Assembly (NCBI GenBank): GCA_913058555.1
Contig: CAJXRJ010000007.1
Span: 1-28,211, forward strand
DNA: 28,211 nucleotides
Direction: 5' to 3'
Source of the DNA: an uncultured bacterium
GTDB lineage: Bacteria > Planctomycetota > UBA1135 > GCA-002686595
In this document: piece after piece, positions 6,777 through 15,164 of the stretch
Layout: every line of letters begins with the position of its first letter
Numbering within the stretch: the stretch's first letter is position 1
Made by a program: the position numbers and the translations under genes
Notes under the pieces: generated by a model
What the model was told of the DNA's origin: nothing
Seen by the model: only the letters and a program-made list of their open reading frames with translations
The model's database searches: none

Positions 6777-9356
6777 TCAATCGTCGCGCAATGTTTCGAG
6801 AGCCCCACGCGCGGTCTTGATCCAGCGATCCATCGCGGCGCTCTCCTTCACGCTCCGAAGCTTTGCCAGACCATGCTCAATCGAAGCCTTCGCCTCGATC
6901 CCCATGCCGAGGTCGCGCCAAGCGATCCCCACGCGGACCTCCATGACCCCCAGGGTAGCAGTGTCTGACGGCGTGGCGACTCGGAGCTTTGCGAGCACAG
7001 CCGTGAGCCGGGGTTCAGCTTCCTTGGCGCGGCCGAGTTTCACGAGCTGCCAGGCCGCTGAGCCCTCCATCTGGAGGGCCAGCTTGGACCCTGGGCCAAA
7101 GGCCGCCTCGGCCAGCCCGACGCACGCTTCGTACTCCCCGTAGGCGCGTTCCAGCTCGCCAGCTTGGTCGAGGCAGACGCCATAGTTGAAGCGAAGCTTG
7201 ATCGCGGTTAAGCGCGTTTGGTCCTCTCCCGGATCCACCATCGCGAGCGCTCGTTCGAAGTGCGCCATCGCCTGCGGGAGCTGGCCCAGCTTCTGGCGCA
7301 GGCTGGCCAGGTTGCTCAGCCCGATCAGCAGGCTCTTGTGCCCATGGGGAAGGACCTCCAGCTTGATCGCCAAGGCCTCTTCAAAGCAATCGACGGCCTC
7401 CCCGTCGCGGCCCACCTTGCTCAAGAGGTCACCGAGGTTGTTGAGGGCCTTAAGCCGATCCGGATGCGTCTCCGAGTGCACATTGCGCTCCAGATCGACA
7501 GCCTTCTCCATCAGCTCGATCGCCTCGTCGAGATCGCCTGCCTGCGCCCGCTTCTTCAGAAGGACGGCCAGGTTGTTGAGGGACATGATCGAGCTTCCGT
7601 GGTCTTCCCCGAAGACGCGCGTCCAATCCGCGAGGACGGCCCTGTACAGGACCTCAGCGGCCCCCATCTCGCCCTGCAACCGCCGAAGCGTCCCAAGACC
7701 GGCGCGGGCACGCAGCGAGCGTTCATCGACCGGCCCAAGCTCCCGAACGAGCCCCTCGACGGCCTCCTCGAGCAGTGGCGCGGATTCCTCGAGGCGACCG
7801 CCATCCATGAGCAGTGTCCCGAGCTCACGCTTCGCGCACAGCTGCGCCACCGGCGAGGACATCCGCAACTCGAGCACACGCCGGAATTGAGCCTCGGCCT
7901 TCTCCGGTTCCCCAAAGCCCCGGTACGCCCCGCCGATCGCACGACGAATCGTGGCCTCCACCTCGTCGCTCGCCTCCAGCTCGTGCTCCACTCGTCGCTC
8001 GGCGTCCCCGAGAATGTCGAGCACGAGTGACGTGTCCTTGCCCTGGGACACCGCGGGGTCCGCGCCCAGGAGGATGGACTCGTAGAAGCCGGAGATCTGC
8101 TCGAACTTGGCGAGTTCCACGGCCGTGCCGACCTCGGCCGCCTTGGCGCGCAGCATGAGCGCGATCGAGGTCACGGTCCCCACCACCAGGATCGCCGCCA
8201 CCGACGTCGCGAACGCGATTTCCAGGCTGTGGCGCTTCGCGAACTTGACGGCGCGATACGCGAAGTCAGGCGGACCCGCCATGACGGGCTCGCCCCCCAG
8301 GTGCCGCTGGATCTCATCCGCCACGATCCCGGCGGACCCATAACGCCGCTCGCGGTCTTTCTCGAGGCAACGCATCACGATCCAATCGAGGTCCCCACGG
8401 ATCTCCCGCGCCATGACATGGGTGGTGTCGCCGATCCTCACGCTGGGCCGCGGCGGATCGACCTCACGGATGATCCGCAGCATCTCCGCGAGGCCGGCCT
8501 CTGCAAGGGTCTCCTTTTCGAAGGGCTGCGTGCCGGAGAGCAGTTCGTAGAGGAGTGCGCCGATGGCGTAAACGTCCGCACGGGTGTCCACGTCAATCGA
8601 TTCGTCGATCTGCTCCGGACTCATGTACGCGGGCGTGCCCACGACCTGGCCGTCCCGCGTGAGCAGCGTCGCGCGGGGCTCGCGCTCCGGCTTCGTGGCC
8701 TTCGCGATGCCAAAGTCGATCACCTTCGCCGTCGCGCGACCGTCGAACTCCTCGACGAGTATGTTGGAGGGCTTCAGGTCCCGGTGAACGACGCCCTTCT
8801 GGTGGGCGTGCTGGACGGCGCGGCACACTTCGAGCACAAGCCCGAGGCGCTCGCTCTTCCCGAGACCGTTCTTGTCGCAGTACTCGGTGATCGAACAGCC
8901 ATCGACCAGCTCCATGGCGAACCACGGCCGGCCCGTCTCCGTCGCGCCGCCGTCGAGGACCTTGGCGATACCGGGGTGCTCCATCAGCGCCAGCGCCTTG
9001 CGCTCCGCTTCGAAGCGGGCCAGGACGTGGCGCGTCTCGAGGCCGGGCTTCAAGAGCTTGAGGGCCACTGTGCGCTGAATCGGCTCTTCCTGGCGGGCGC
9101 GCCAGACGATCGCAAACCCGCCCTCACCGATCTCCTCGATCAGCTCGTAGGGCCCAATGCGGTCGCCGGGTTCAAGCCCCGTGCTCGCCGCCCTCGCGTG
9201 GCCGAAGACTTCGTCCGTGCCGATGTGGGCTTCCAGGAGCCCCATCACCACGCCCACCAGCTTCTTCTTCCCGCCGCAGCGCTGGACCACGAAGGCCCTA
9301 CGGTCCTCCGGCGCGAGGTCGATGGCGTCGAGAAAGATGTCCTTGGGGGAAGTCAT
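6777..9356 (-). CDS. Serine/threonine protein kinase with TPR repeats
   Basis: An 859-residue Hanks-type kinase. A short N-terminal segment (LDLAPEDRRAFV, LLEAH) typical of planctomycete and acidobacterial kinases precedes the kinase domain (about 70-350), with the glycine loop GEGGFAIVW, Lys100 in VALK, HRDLKPSN (191-198, catalytic Asp193), DFG (214-216) and SPEQ at 246-249. A transmembrane helix lies at about 381-402, so the kinase is cytoplasmic and the TPR region (about 440-840, repeated AL..NL..LL and A...EEALAI units) is outside. The ATG at 9356 overlaps the upstream sigma-factor stop (ATGA); a longer frame exists but would run back into the sigma gene. The pair is probably a signalling unit in which kinase and sigma factor act together. 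Confidence 0.95.
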   Translation of the reverse strand: MTSPKDIFLDAIDLAPEDRRAFVVQRCGGKKKLVGVVMGLLEAHIGTDEVFGHARAASTGLEPGDRIGPYELIEEIGEGGFAIVWRARQEEPIQRTVALKLLKPGLETRHVLARFEAERKALALMEHPGIAKVLDGGATETGRPWFAMELVDGCSITEYCDKNGLGKSERLGLVLEVCRAVQHAHQKGVVHRDLKPSNILVEEFDGRATAKVIDFGIAKATKPEREPRATLLTRDGQVVGTPAYMSPEQIDESIDVDTRADVYAIGALLYELLSGTQPFEKETLAEAGLAEMLRIIREVDPPRPSVRIGDTTHVMAREIRGDLDWIVMRCLEKDRERRYGSAGIVADEIQRHLGGEPVMAGPPDFAYRAVKFAKRHSLEIAFATSVAAILVVGTVTSIALMLRAKAAEVGTAVELAKFEQISGFYESILLGADPAVSQGKDTSLVLDILGDAERRVEHELEASDEVEATIRRAIGGAYRGFGEPEKAEAQFRRVLELRMSSPVAQLCAKRELGTLLMDGGRLEESAPLLEEAVEGLVRELGPVDERSLRARAGLGTLRRLQGEMGAAEVLYRAVLADWTRVFGEDHGSSIMSLNNLAVLLKKRAQAGDLDEAIELMEKAVDLERNVHSETHPDRLKALNNLGDLLSKVGRDGEAVDCFEEALAIKLEVLPHGHKSLLIGLSNLASLRQKLGQLPQAMAHFERALAMVDPGEDQTRLTAIKLRFNYGVCLDQAGELERAYGEYEACVGLAEAAFGPGSKLALQMEGSAAWQLVKLGRAKEAEPRLTAVLAKLRVATPSDTATLGVMEVRVGIAWRDLGMGIEAKASIEHGLAKLRSVKESAAMDRWIKTARGALETLRDD

Positions 9357-9979
9357 GCGCTCGCCTCCGAGAGGAGAGTCATCAGCCGTGCCCGCGCAAA
9401 CGTCCATTCCCTCGCAACGCTGCGCTCGGAGATGCCCAGGGTGTGGGCAGTTTCCTCGACCGTCAGTCCGACGAGGAACCGGAGGCGGGTGACCTCGGCC
9501 GCCCGCTCATCTTCTTCGGCGAGGGCAACGAGGGCATCGTCGAGGGCCACGAGCCGGTCTCCCTCCATTTCCACAGGCGCCTCAGGCGCTCCCAGCGTGA
9601 CCCGCAGCAGATCGCCGCCCCGCTTTTGGGCCCGCGAGCGGCGGGCGTGGTCCACCAGCACCCGCTGCATGGCCTGGGCCGCGGCGGCGTAGAACTGCCG
9701 CCGATCCTCCCAGCCCGGCTGCTCGTCCCCGAGCAGCCTGCCGTACGCCTCATGGACGAGGGCCGTGGCCTGGAGGGTGTGGTCGGACCGCTCCCGGGAC
9801 ATCCGCGCCCGGGCGATCGAACGAAGCTCGTCGTAGACGAGCGGGAGAATCTCCTCTTCGGCCCCGCCCCCCGACTCCCGCAGGATGCGGGTGACTTCGC
9901 CCTCCGGGTGGCCCGTGGGGCCTCGCTCAGGACGGAGAGGGGGATTCGTGGGGGGCTCTGCTTGGGGCGATGGGTTCAT
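9353..9979 (-). CDS. ECF sigma factor (Sigma70_ECF / TIGR02999-like)
   Basis: A 208-residue RNA polymerase sigma factor. Region 2 spans about 40-115 (LVYDELRSIARARM, then DHTLQATALVHEAYGRLL, RRQFYAAAAQAMQRVLVDHAR, the hallmark of the planctomycete-rich TIGR02999 group). Region 4 spans about 145-205, with the helix-turn-helix GLTVEETAHTLGISERSVAREWTFARARL. I start it at the ATG at 9979 because AAGGGG lies a few bases upstream and the longer frame adds only low-quality sequence. Its TGA overlaps the kinase ATG by four bases. No anti-sigma gene is adjacent, so control by the coupled kinase is the likely mechanism, as proposed for other sigma/kinase pairs; that is inference. Confidence 0.94.
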   Translation of the reverse strand: MNPSPQAEPPTNPPLRPERGPTGHPEGEVTRILRESGGGAEEEILPLVYDELRSIARARMSRERSDHTLQATALVHEAYGRLLGDEQPGWEDRRQFYAAAAQAMQRVLVDHARRSRAQKRGGDLLRVTLGAPEAPVEMEGDRLVALDDALVALAEEDERAAEVTRLRFLVGLTVEETAHTLGISERSVAREWTFARARLMTLLSEASA

Positions 9980-10141
9980 GGCACCCCTTTCCGCGCAGTC
10001 GGGCCGCCGCCCCTGCCAGGTTTCCCAAGGTTTCTCCCGAGGGCCCCGTCCAGGGCCCAGTTCCAGGGGCCGGAGACGCTGATGGGGACCGTAGCTGAGC
10101 GTTATGGAGGTCCCCATCGCCGGCAGCGACACGGACCACAC

Positions 10142-10187
10142 AGAGAAGGAGACCGGGGCGGCATTTGCCGCCCCGGTCTCCTTCTCT
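10142..10187. terminator. Perfect 22-bp hairpin, probable terminator
   Basis: Bases 10142-10163 and 10166-10187 are exact reverse complements with two bases between, giving a very stable GC-rich hairpin with the core GACCGGGGCGGCA. It lies about 30 bases past the stop of the leftward gene that ends at 10219 and upstream of the sigma-factor gene. There is no T-run on either strand, so it is not a classic intrinsic terminator; it may stop transcription or protect the 3' end of the mRNA. Confidence 0.6.
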
Positions 10188-10218
10188 ATGTGCCTCGCGC
10201 CGCTACCGGCGAGGGCGC

Positions 10219-12552
10219 CTACTGGATTTCCACTCGGACCCCGTTCGTGAAGTTCGAGGTGGCACCTCCCTGGTACGTGTCGCGGTACCACGCCTGGAAG
10301 TGCCAGGTCTCACCCGCTTGGGCCGCCGTCAATCCGGAGGGTGTGTCCAGGGCCGTCGGGTCGACCAGGTACACAGCGATCCCGCTCGGCAAGACCGCGG
10401 TGAGCGAACCGAGCATCCGCCCGACACCGCTACCGAGGCAGAGGTTCCCGCGGCTACCGCCGGGATTCGCCGTGAAGCCTGAATTCCGCGAGTTCACGAG
10501 CATGGTGAACTGCCCCACCGGCATGTCCGACGCCGTGGCGATCTTGGTCGTCGAGCTGTCTTGACCGCCGTAGAGAGCGAGCCAGCCGTTGGAAAAGGTC
10601 GAGTTGAATTGAGCGCGGCAGTACTGCGTTCCGATCGCACGGGTTCCGGAGTGTTGGTTGAGGAAGCCGGCCCGCACCGTCGCGCCGATACTGTTGCCCG
10701 CATCGTAGGCCACAAAAGCGCCCCTGCTCGTGCTCAGTCCGCTCTCCCAGTCGCTGACGAGGGCGGGGTTGCTGTTGCTCGAGTGGTTGCTCACCTGGAC
10801 GATCTGATTGCGTTCAGCGAGGGCGAGGGTGTAACTGGAACCCTTCTCCGCGAGGTAGGCGCTGCACATCGTGACGCCCTCGTCCGTGGCGTTCGAGAAC
10901 ACGAAGCCGGTCCCAGTGGCCACCACCGAGGGGGCTGCGTAGTCGCTGGACAAGAACGCATCCTCCATGGTCGACAGGTTGTTCAGCGAGAGCACGTGAT
11001 CGCCAGCACACACAAGGGCGACGACCTGGTTCGTACCTGGCGTGTTGCCGTCGGCCTGCACGGCCACGATGTAGGTGGGCTCCATCGACCCGGCGTGGAT
11101 TGTCGGGCTCAGGTTCGAAACGGCAGGCGAATGGAAATCGCCCAGCTGGCCCGTCCGGAACGCCGTCGTATGACGCACCAGCCCCGCATTCGTCACACGC
11201 ACCTGACCCGTGTAAACGTCGCGGTCCGTGGCAGCGCTGCCGCGGGTGTAGGCAATGTTGAAGACACCGCGGGGACCGACGTCGCCCGATCCCTCGGAGA
11301 TCGTCGGCTGGCTGTCAAGGATCGTTCCAGAGGCCGAGAGACCGACCACGGCCCCCACCGTGTTGCCGTTTGAAGAGACCGCGCGGCCCTGAATCGTGGA
11401 GACGCCAAAGTACGAGCGGCGCCATACGACGGCCCAGTATCCCGCGAAGCTCTCATTCTCGCCGCCGACATCCGGTTCGAAGTGGTTGCCCAGGGCCGAG
11501 GCCTCGTGGAGCGTCCGCGGCGGCGCGATGGCATCGGAACCCGCAATGCGAATGCGACCTTTCACCTGCTTGACCGTGCTGCCGCTCTCCTGGGACTCAT
11601 AGACGACGAGGAACATGTTCGCTCCGTCGTTGCCAGCGACTTTGGGCGCGCAGGTGTTGTCACTCGAGATGTCAACGGCACCGAGGTTCTGGATCAATCC
11701 AGTGCTCTTGCGCAGTTCAATGGCGTAGAGGTCCTTGTCCGTGCTGCTGAAGCCGGTCTCGTAAACGATGACGTAAACGCCGCCGCCGTCGACGTCCTTC
11801 TCGAAGGCCACGTCCGGGTTACGGGCGCCGACCTGACCGCTGATGGGGCTCAGCGTCGTGAGGACAGGGTCGATCACGAGCTCGCCCGTACCGACGATCG
11901 GGAACGCATCCGGAACCGTCAGCTCGATCGACCGTCCCTGGAGGGCCGCGCCCACATCGGCCCGGCGGCCGCCGGCGTCGAGCGCAAAGGCCTCGCCGTA
12001 GCGCACGCCCCCGTGGCTCCCAAGGAACTCAAGGCCGCGGCCGGCCGTGGCGCCGTTGAGCTCAGACTCAACGGCCATGCGCACGCGAATCTCGCCCCGG
12101 TGGCTGCGCCGCGGCAGGATGAAGGACTGCTCGATGGATTCGGGCGCCAGGTCGTAGACCTCGAGGATCGGCCCGTGGTCGATGATCACCCGATCGCCCG
12201 TTCGGGAGACCGTCGGAGCTCCGGCGAGCTCGAGTTCGACGCCGGCGACGGACGCCATCTCGAGGCGAAACGTCAGGGGGAAGTTCTGCGGAGCCTGCGA
12301 TCCAAGGAAAGGAATGTAGGTCGCACCGTCAGCGGTGAACTCCCCTTTCCATGTGGCGCCGCGGGCCTGAATGACGCCGGCCGACGGCGCGTCGTAGAGC
12401 ACCGTCTCGAGGCTCAATGCGATGGCCTGCGCGGTGATCTCCTCGAGGTTCGGCGCCTCCTCTTGGCCGCCGCCCTGGGCCGAAGCCACGGAGCCGAATC
12501 CAAGGAGAAGGGGAAGGGTGAGGGGCAGGAAGGGGCTCTTTCTACGTTGCAT
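10219..12552 (-). CDS. Large secreted protein with planctomycete-type C-terminal domain
   Basis: A 777-residue exported protein. I start at the ATG at 12552, which gives a textbook signal peptide: MQRRKS, a hydrophobic run, then VASA-Q as the cleavage site at about residue 25. An N-terminal beta-rich domain (about 40-240) ends in GTGELVIDPVLTT, a phrase seen at the end of the leading domain of SBBP/FG-GAP-like surface proteins. The middle (about 245-620) has repeating beta-strand pairs (VYVIVYET, MFLVVYES, WAVVWRR, FNIAYTR, YIVAVQAD), suggesting a beta-propeller. The last 130 residues (TQYCRAQFNS, NPGGSRGNLCLG, GETWHFQAWYRD) form the conserved tail of many planctomycete extracellular proteins. 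Catalytic function, if any, is not visible. Confidence 0.85.
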   Translation of the reverse strand: MQRRKSPFLPLTLPLLLGFGSVASAQGGGQEEAPNLEEITAQAIALSLETVLYDAPSAGVIQARGATWKGEFTADGATYIPFLGSQAPQNFPLTFRLEMASVAGVELELAGAPTVSRTGDRVIIDHGPILEVYDLAPESIEQSFILPRRSHRGEIRVRMAVESELNGATAGRGLEFLGSHGGVRYGEAFALDAGGRRADVGAALQGRSIELTVPDAFPIVGTGELVIDPVLTTLSPISGQVGARNPDVAFEKDVDGGGVYVIVYETGFSSTDKDLYAIELRKSTGLIQNLGAVDISSDNTCAPKVAGNDGANMFLVVYESQESGSTVKQVKGRIRIAGSDAIAPPRTLHEASALGNHFEPDVGGENESFAGYWAVVWRRSYFGVSTIQGRAVSSNGNTVGAVVGLSASGTILDSQPTISEGSGDVGPRGVFNIAYTRGSAATDRDVYTGQVRVTNAGLVRHTTAFRTGQLGDFHSPAVSNLSPTIHAGSMEPTYIVAVQADGNTPGTNQVVALVCAGDHVLSLNNLSTMEDAFLSSDYAAPSVVATGTGFVFSNATDEGVTMCSAYLAEKGSSYTLALAERNQIVQVSNHSSNSNPALVSDWESGLSTSRGAFVAYDAGNSIGATVRAGFLNQHSGTRAIGTQYCRAQFNSTFSNGWLALYGGQDSSTTKIATASDMPVGQFTMLVNSRNSGFTANPGGSRGNLCLGSGVGRMLGSLTAVLPSGIAVYLVDPTALDTPSGLTAAQAGETWHFQAWYRDTYQGGATSNFTNGVRVEIQ

Positions 12553-12767
12553 CGGAGTACGTGTTCGGCGGCGACCCCGCAGGGTCAAGGGTGGTTCTCA
12601 TCCGAAGCCATGACAGTTGACTTCGCTCTCACCCACCTCCGCGCAAGCCCGCCCCTGGACCTGCCACGTTTTTTGGTTTCGACACCGAACCCGATCGGAA
12701 GGACATCCTCCCGAGGCCCCTCCGTGAGCCTTGGACAGGCCCAAAGGGACGAGGGGTCGGCCCAGGG

Positions 12768-13496
12768 CTAGAGGCGACGTTCGAGGGTTCGAACGACTGC
12801 GCTCGCAACCCTGCGCATTCCAGGCTCGTCGAACTGATCGTTCGCATGGTCGAGCAGGAACGTCGCCTTGTACTCGGATTGCCCGGCATCTAACGCGACG
12901 ATCTCGTCCATGAGCGGGGCGATCTCGCCGGCACGGCCCTGGTGGCGGCACGCCAAGAGTTCGACCGCGTTGCGGTAGTGCACCGCCTCGTCATTCTTGA
13001 GGGCCCGCAGGACGGCGGCGAAGGCGGCCTGGCGTTCGGGGGTTCCCCCGAGGGATGCGTAGAACGGGATGTCCGCGCCGTAGCCATGGGTGCTCATCGC
13101 CTCGTCATAGGCGAGGAGAACCGAGAGACGGAACTCGTCGTCAAGGAACGAGGCCATGGGCTCAAAGTCGCCGCTTCGCCCGTCGAGCCGCGCGCGAACG
13201 CCTTCTTGCGTTGCGCCACTCGCCTCCATGTAAAGGCGAGTGAGCGCCGCTGCGTGCTTGGCTTCGTCCTCGGCCCAGGCCTCGAGGAAGAGCTCAAGCT
13301 CAGGGGAGAACCCGGGGGCTCGGCGAACGAGTTCGGCCTGGAGGAGGCGCGCGTCGTACTCGGCGGTGAGGTCCTGCCACACGCGGGCCTCGTCGCCAGG
13401 CGCCAGGCTGCGAGCAGGAACGGTCGGCGCACTCAATGGCGCCGCCGGTAGGACCCCGTCGAGGTCCCACCGGCGCTGGTGGGGCACGTAGGACAA
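12768..13496 (-). CDS. Diiron acyl-ACP-desaturase-like / ferritin-like protein
   Basis: About 242 residues, all helical. It has two ExxH motifs, AEDEAKH and KNDEAVHY, plus single glutamates in QAELVRRAP and AYDEAMSTHGYG. In order these match the six diiron ligands of soluble acyl-ACP desaturases (E, ExxH, E, ExxH); from the start used here they are about Glu55, Glu78/His81, Glu132, Glu170/His173. The helix text WAEDEAKHAAALTRLYMEASG parallels the desaturase WTAEENRHGDLL..YLYLSG. It could desaturate an acyl chain or be another ferritin-like oxidase. An ATG at 13544 would overlap clpS by 41 bases; the TTG at 13496, just past the clpS stop and preceded by AGAGGA, is my choice, but the start is uncertain. 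Confidence 0.72.
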   Translation of the reverse strand: MSYVPHQRRWDLDGVLPAAPLSAPTVPARSLAPGDEARVWQDLTAEYDARLLQAELVRRAPGFSPELELFLEAWAEDEAKHAAALTRLYMEASGATQEGVRARLDGRSGDFEPMASFLDDEFRLSVLLAYDEAMSTHGYGADIPFYASLGGTPERQAAFAAVLRALKNDEAVHYRNAVELLACRHQGRAGEIAPLMDEIVALDAGQSEYKATFLLDHANDQFDEPGMRRVASAVVRTLERRL

Positions 13497-13503
13497 GGGG
13501 CGT

Positions 13504-13818
13504 TCAGTCCTCTTCTTCCAGCGAAAACGTGAGCGGGAAGCCATCGGCGCGGGCCATAGCGTGGGCGCGGTCCACCTTGCGGCGGGCCACGGATTCGGGC
13601 CAAAGCCCGATCACCGCGGCGCCCGAGTGGTGGACGCGGTACATCAACTCGACGGCGCGGGCGAGGGGTTGGCGAAAGACCTTGGTCAGGACCTCGATCA
13701 CGAAGTCCATCGTCGTGATCGGATCATCGTGGCACACGACCTTCCAGAGCGGCGCGAGCTGATCTCGGCTCTCCGCTTCGACGTCCGGGAGGACGAGGAT
13801 GTCCGGTTCGGTTTCCAT
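13504..13818 (-). CDS. clpS: ATP-dependent Clp protease adaptor ClpS
   Basis: A 104-residue adaptor that delivers N-degron substrates to ClpAP-type proteases. The core WKVVCHDDPITTMDFVIEV (25-43), the helix FRQPLARAVELMYRVHHSG (48-66) and the end KVDRAHAMARADGFPL are characteristic. The pair His63-His64 corresponds to the conserved His66 region of E. coli ClpS, and Asp31-Asp32 occupy the place of the Asn-Asp pair that binds the N-terminal amino group, so the Asn appears replaced by Asp. The N-terminal 20 residues are acidic and probably flexible. No clpA or clpC is in the window. It is followed closely by the diiron protein gene, perhaps in one transcript. Confidence 0.93.
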   Translation of the reverse strand: METEPDILVLPDVEAESRDQLAPLWKVVCHDDPITTMDFVIEVLTKVFRQPLARAVELMYRVHHSGAAVIGLWPESVARRKVDRAHAMARADGFPLTFSLEEED

Positions 13819-14007
13819 CTGGTGATCAGGTCGAAAAGGCGGCGCAACGGGCCCGAAGCTCGGGGTGCAACGGGGGCCCGTGGGCGGCTCCTATCCATGA
13901 TGCCCGAAAGCTCGTTATCGCGCGAGATGCCGCCACCGGCCTCGGGTGCCGTTTCGTACCCTCTCCTGCATGCGTGCCCGGCGCTTCTCCGGCCTCTAAT
14001 CTGAAAC

Positions 14008-15000
14008 TTGGGTGAACTCGACGAGCTCGACGCAGAGATCAAGTCTCTGCGCGCGAATGTAGACCAGCTGCGGGAGAGACTGTGTACACAGTTCTTCGGC
14101 CAGGAAGACACCGTGGAGCGACTGATCCTCGCCCTGCTCTCGGGCGGCCATGTGCTCCTCGAAGGTGCGCCCGGGCTCGGCAAAACGACCCTCGTGCACG
14201 CGCTCAGCGGCGGCGTCGACCTGAAGTTCCAGCGCCTGCAGTGCACGCCGGACCTGATGCCCACCGACGTGCTGGGCGGCCGCATCCTGCACACCGACGC
14301 CGAAGGCCGCTCGAAGGGGATGACCCTGGAGAAAGGGCCCATCTTCACGAACGTGCTACTCGCCGACGAGATCAACCGAGCGACCCCGCGTACACAGAGC
14401 GCGCTTCTCGAGGCGATGCAGGAGCGCCAGGTCACGCTCCACGACACCACGCACAAACTCGACCCACCCTTCATGGTGGTCGCGACCCAAAACCCGATTG
14501 AGATGGAGGGCACGTATCCGTTGCCCGAGGCCCAGCTCGATCGGTTCCTGTTCAAGCTGGAGCTGTCGCTCCCGGATTTTGCGGACATCGTCCGGATCCT
14601 GGAAGAGACCACCGGCAACGCAAGCCAAGTCACGGGCCCCTGCCTTTCGAAGGAGGCCCTGCTGCGGCTCCAGCATCACGTGCGGGAGGTCAGCGCACCG
14701 TCGACGGTGTCCGAATACGTCGCGCGGTTGATCCTCTGCACTCACCCCACGCACGAATCAGCGCCGGAAATCGTGCAAAGGATGGTGCGGCACGGCGCGG
14801 GCCTCCGGGGTGGACAGTCGATCATCCTCGCCGCCAAGGCGCGCGCGCTCCTGCGCGGGGCCGAGAATGCCTCCGTGGACGACGCAGCCAGCGTCGCTTC
14901 GGTCGCCCTTCGGCACCGTTTGATCCCGAGCTTTGAGGGCGAAGCCTCGGGCTTCGACGCGGACGAAGTGCTCGCGGCGGCCCTCGAAGCAGCGCGCTAG
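14008..15000 (+). CDS. MoxR-family AAA+ ATPase
   Basis: A 330-residue cytoplasmic AAA+ ATPase of the MoxR group, proteins that act as chaperones for metal-cofactor or von Willebrand-domain partners. Walker A is GAPGLGKTT (53-61), Walker B LLADEINRA (117-125), sensor 1 ATQNP (159-163), and the arginine-finger region EAQLDRF (174-180); the C-terminal lid is full length. It starts at a TTG directly before GELDELDAEIKSLRA. No DUF58 or VWA gene, the normal partners, lies next to it, so it is an orphan here. Its TAG stop is part of the left arm of an inverted-repeat element (14997-15160), suggesting the element fixed or moved the gene's end. Confidence 0.94.
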   Translation: MGELDELDAEIKSLRANVDQLRERLCTQFFGQEDTVERLILALLSGGHVLLEGAPGLGKTTLVHALSGGVDLKFQRLQCTPDLMPTDVLGGRILHTDAEGRSKGMTLEKGPIFTNVLLADEINRATPRTQSALLEAMQERQVTLHDTTHKLDPPFMVVATQNPIEMEGTYPLPEAQLDRFLFKLELSLPDFADIVRILEETTGNASQVTGPCLSKEALLRLQHHVREVSAPSTVSEYVARLILCTHPTHESAPEIVQRMVRHGAGLRGGQSIILAAKARALLRGAENASVDDAASVASVALRHRLIPSFEGEASGFDADEVLAAALEAAR

Positions 15001-15160
15001 CAGGCCGTTGAACAAGTCGGCTATTCAGAATGTCGTCCATCGGACGCCTCGCAAGGCGCACAGATCGACGAATAGCGAGCTATTTGGAGGGTCTGGGCAA
15101 CGCCGCGAGGCGTTCGAGGGGCGGTTTTCTGGATCGTTGAATTGTTCAACGGCCTGCTAG
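14997..15160. repeat. Inverted-repeat element (MITE/REP-like), about 164 bp
   Basis: A 19-base sequence, CTAGCAGGCCGTTGAACAA, at 14997-15015 is repeated exactly in inverse at 15142-15160. The inner sequence is partly self-complementary too (GACGCCTCGCAAGGCG near 15043 and CGCCGCGAGGCGTTC near 15101), so the whole can fold into a long branched hairpin. There is no coding sequence inside and no clear target duplication. It fills the gap between two convergent genes and may also work as a two-way terminator. CAGGCCGTTGAA-type repeats are, as I recall, common in environmental genomes, but I cannot search for further copies. Confidence 0.75.
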
Positions 15161-15164
15161 GGCG

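Noticed and set aside
8229..9692. Long open frame on the plus strand across the kinase and sigma genes
   Set aside because: It is a by-product of high GC opposite genes with clear domains; the translation has no family features.
11482..12771. 429-residue open frame opposite the secreted protein gene
   Set aside because: Antisense to a gene with signal peptide and conserved tail; composition is Arg/Ala/Gly-rich and domain-free.
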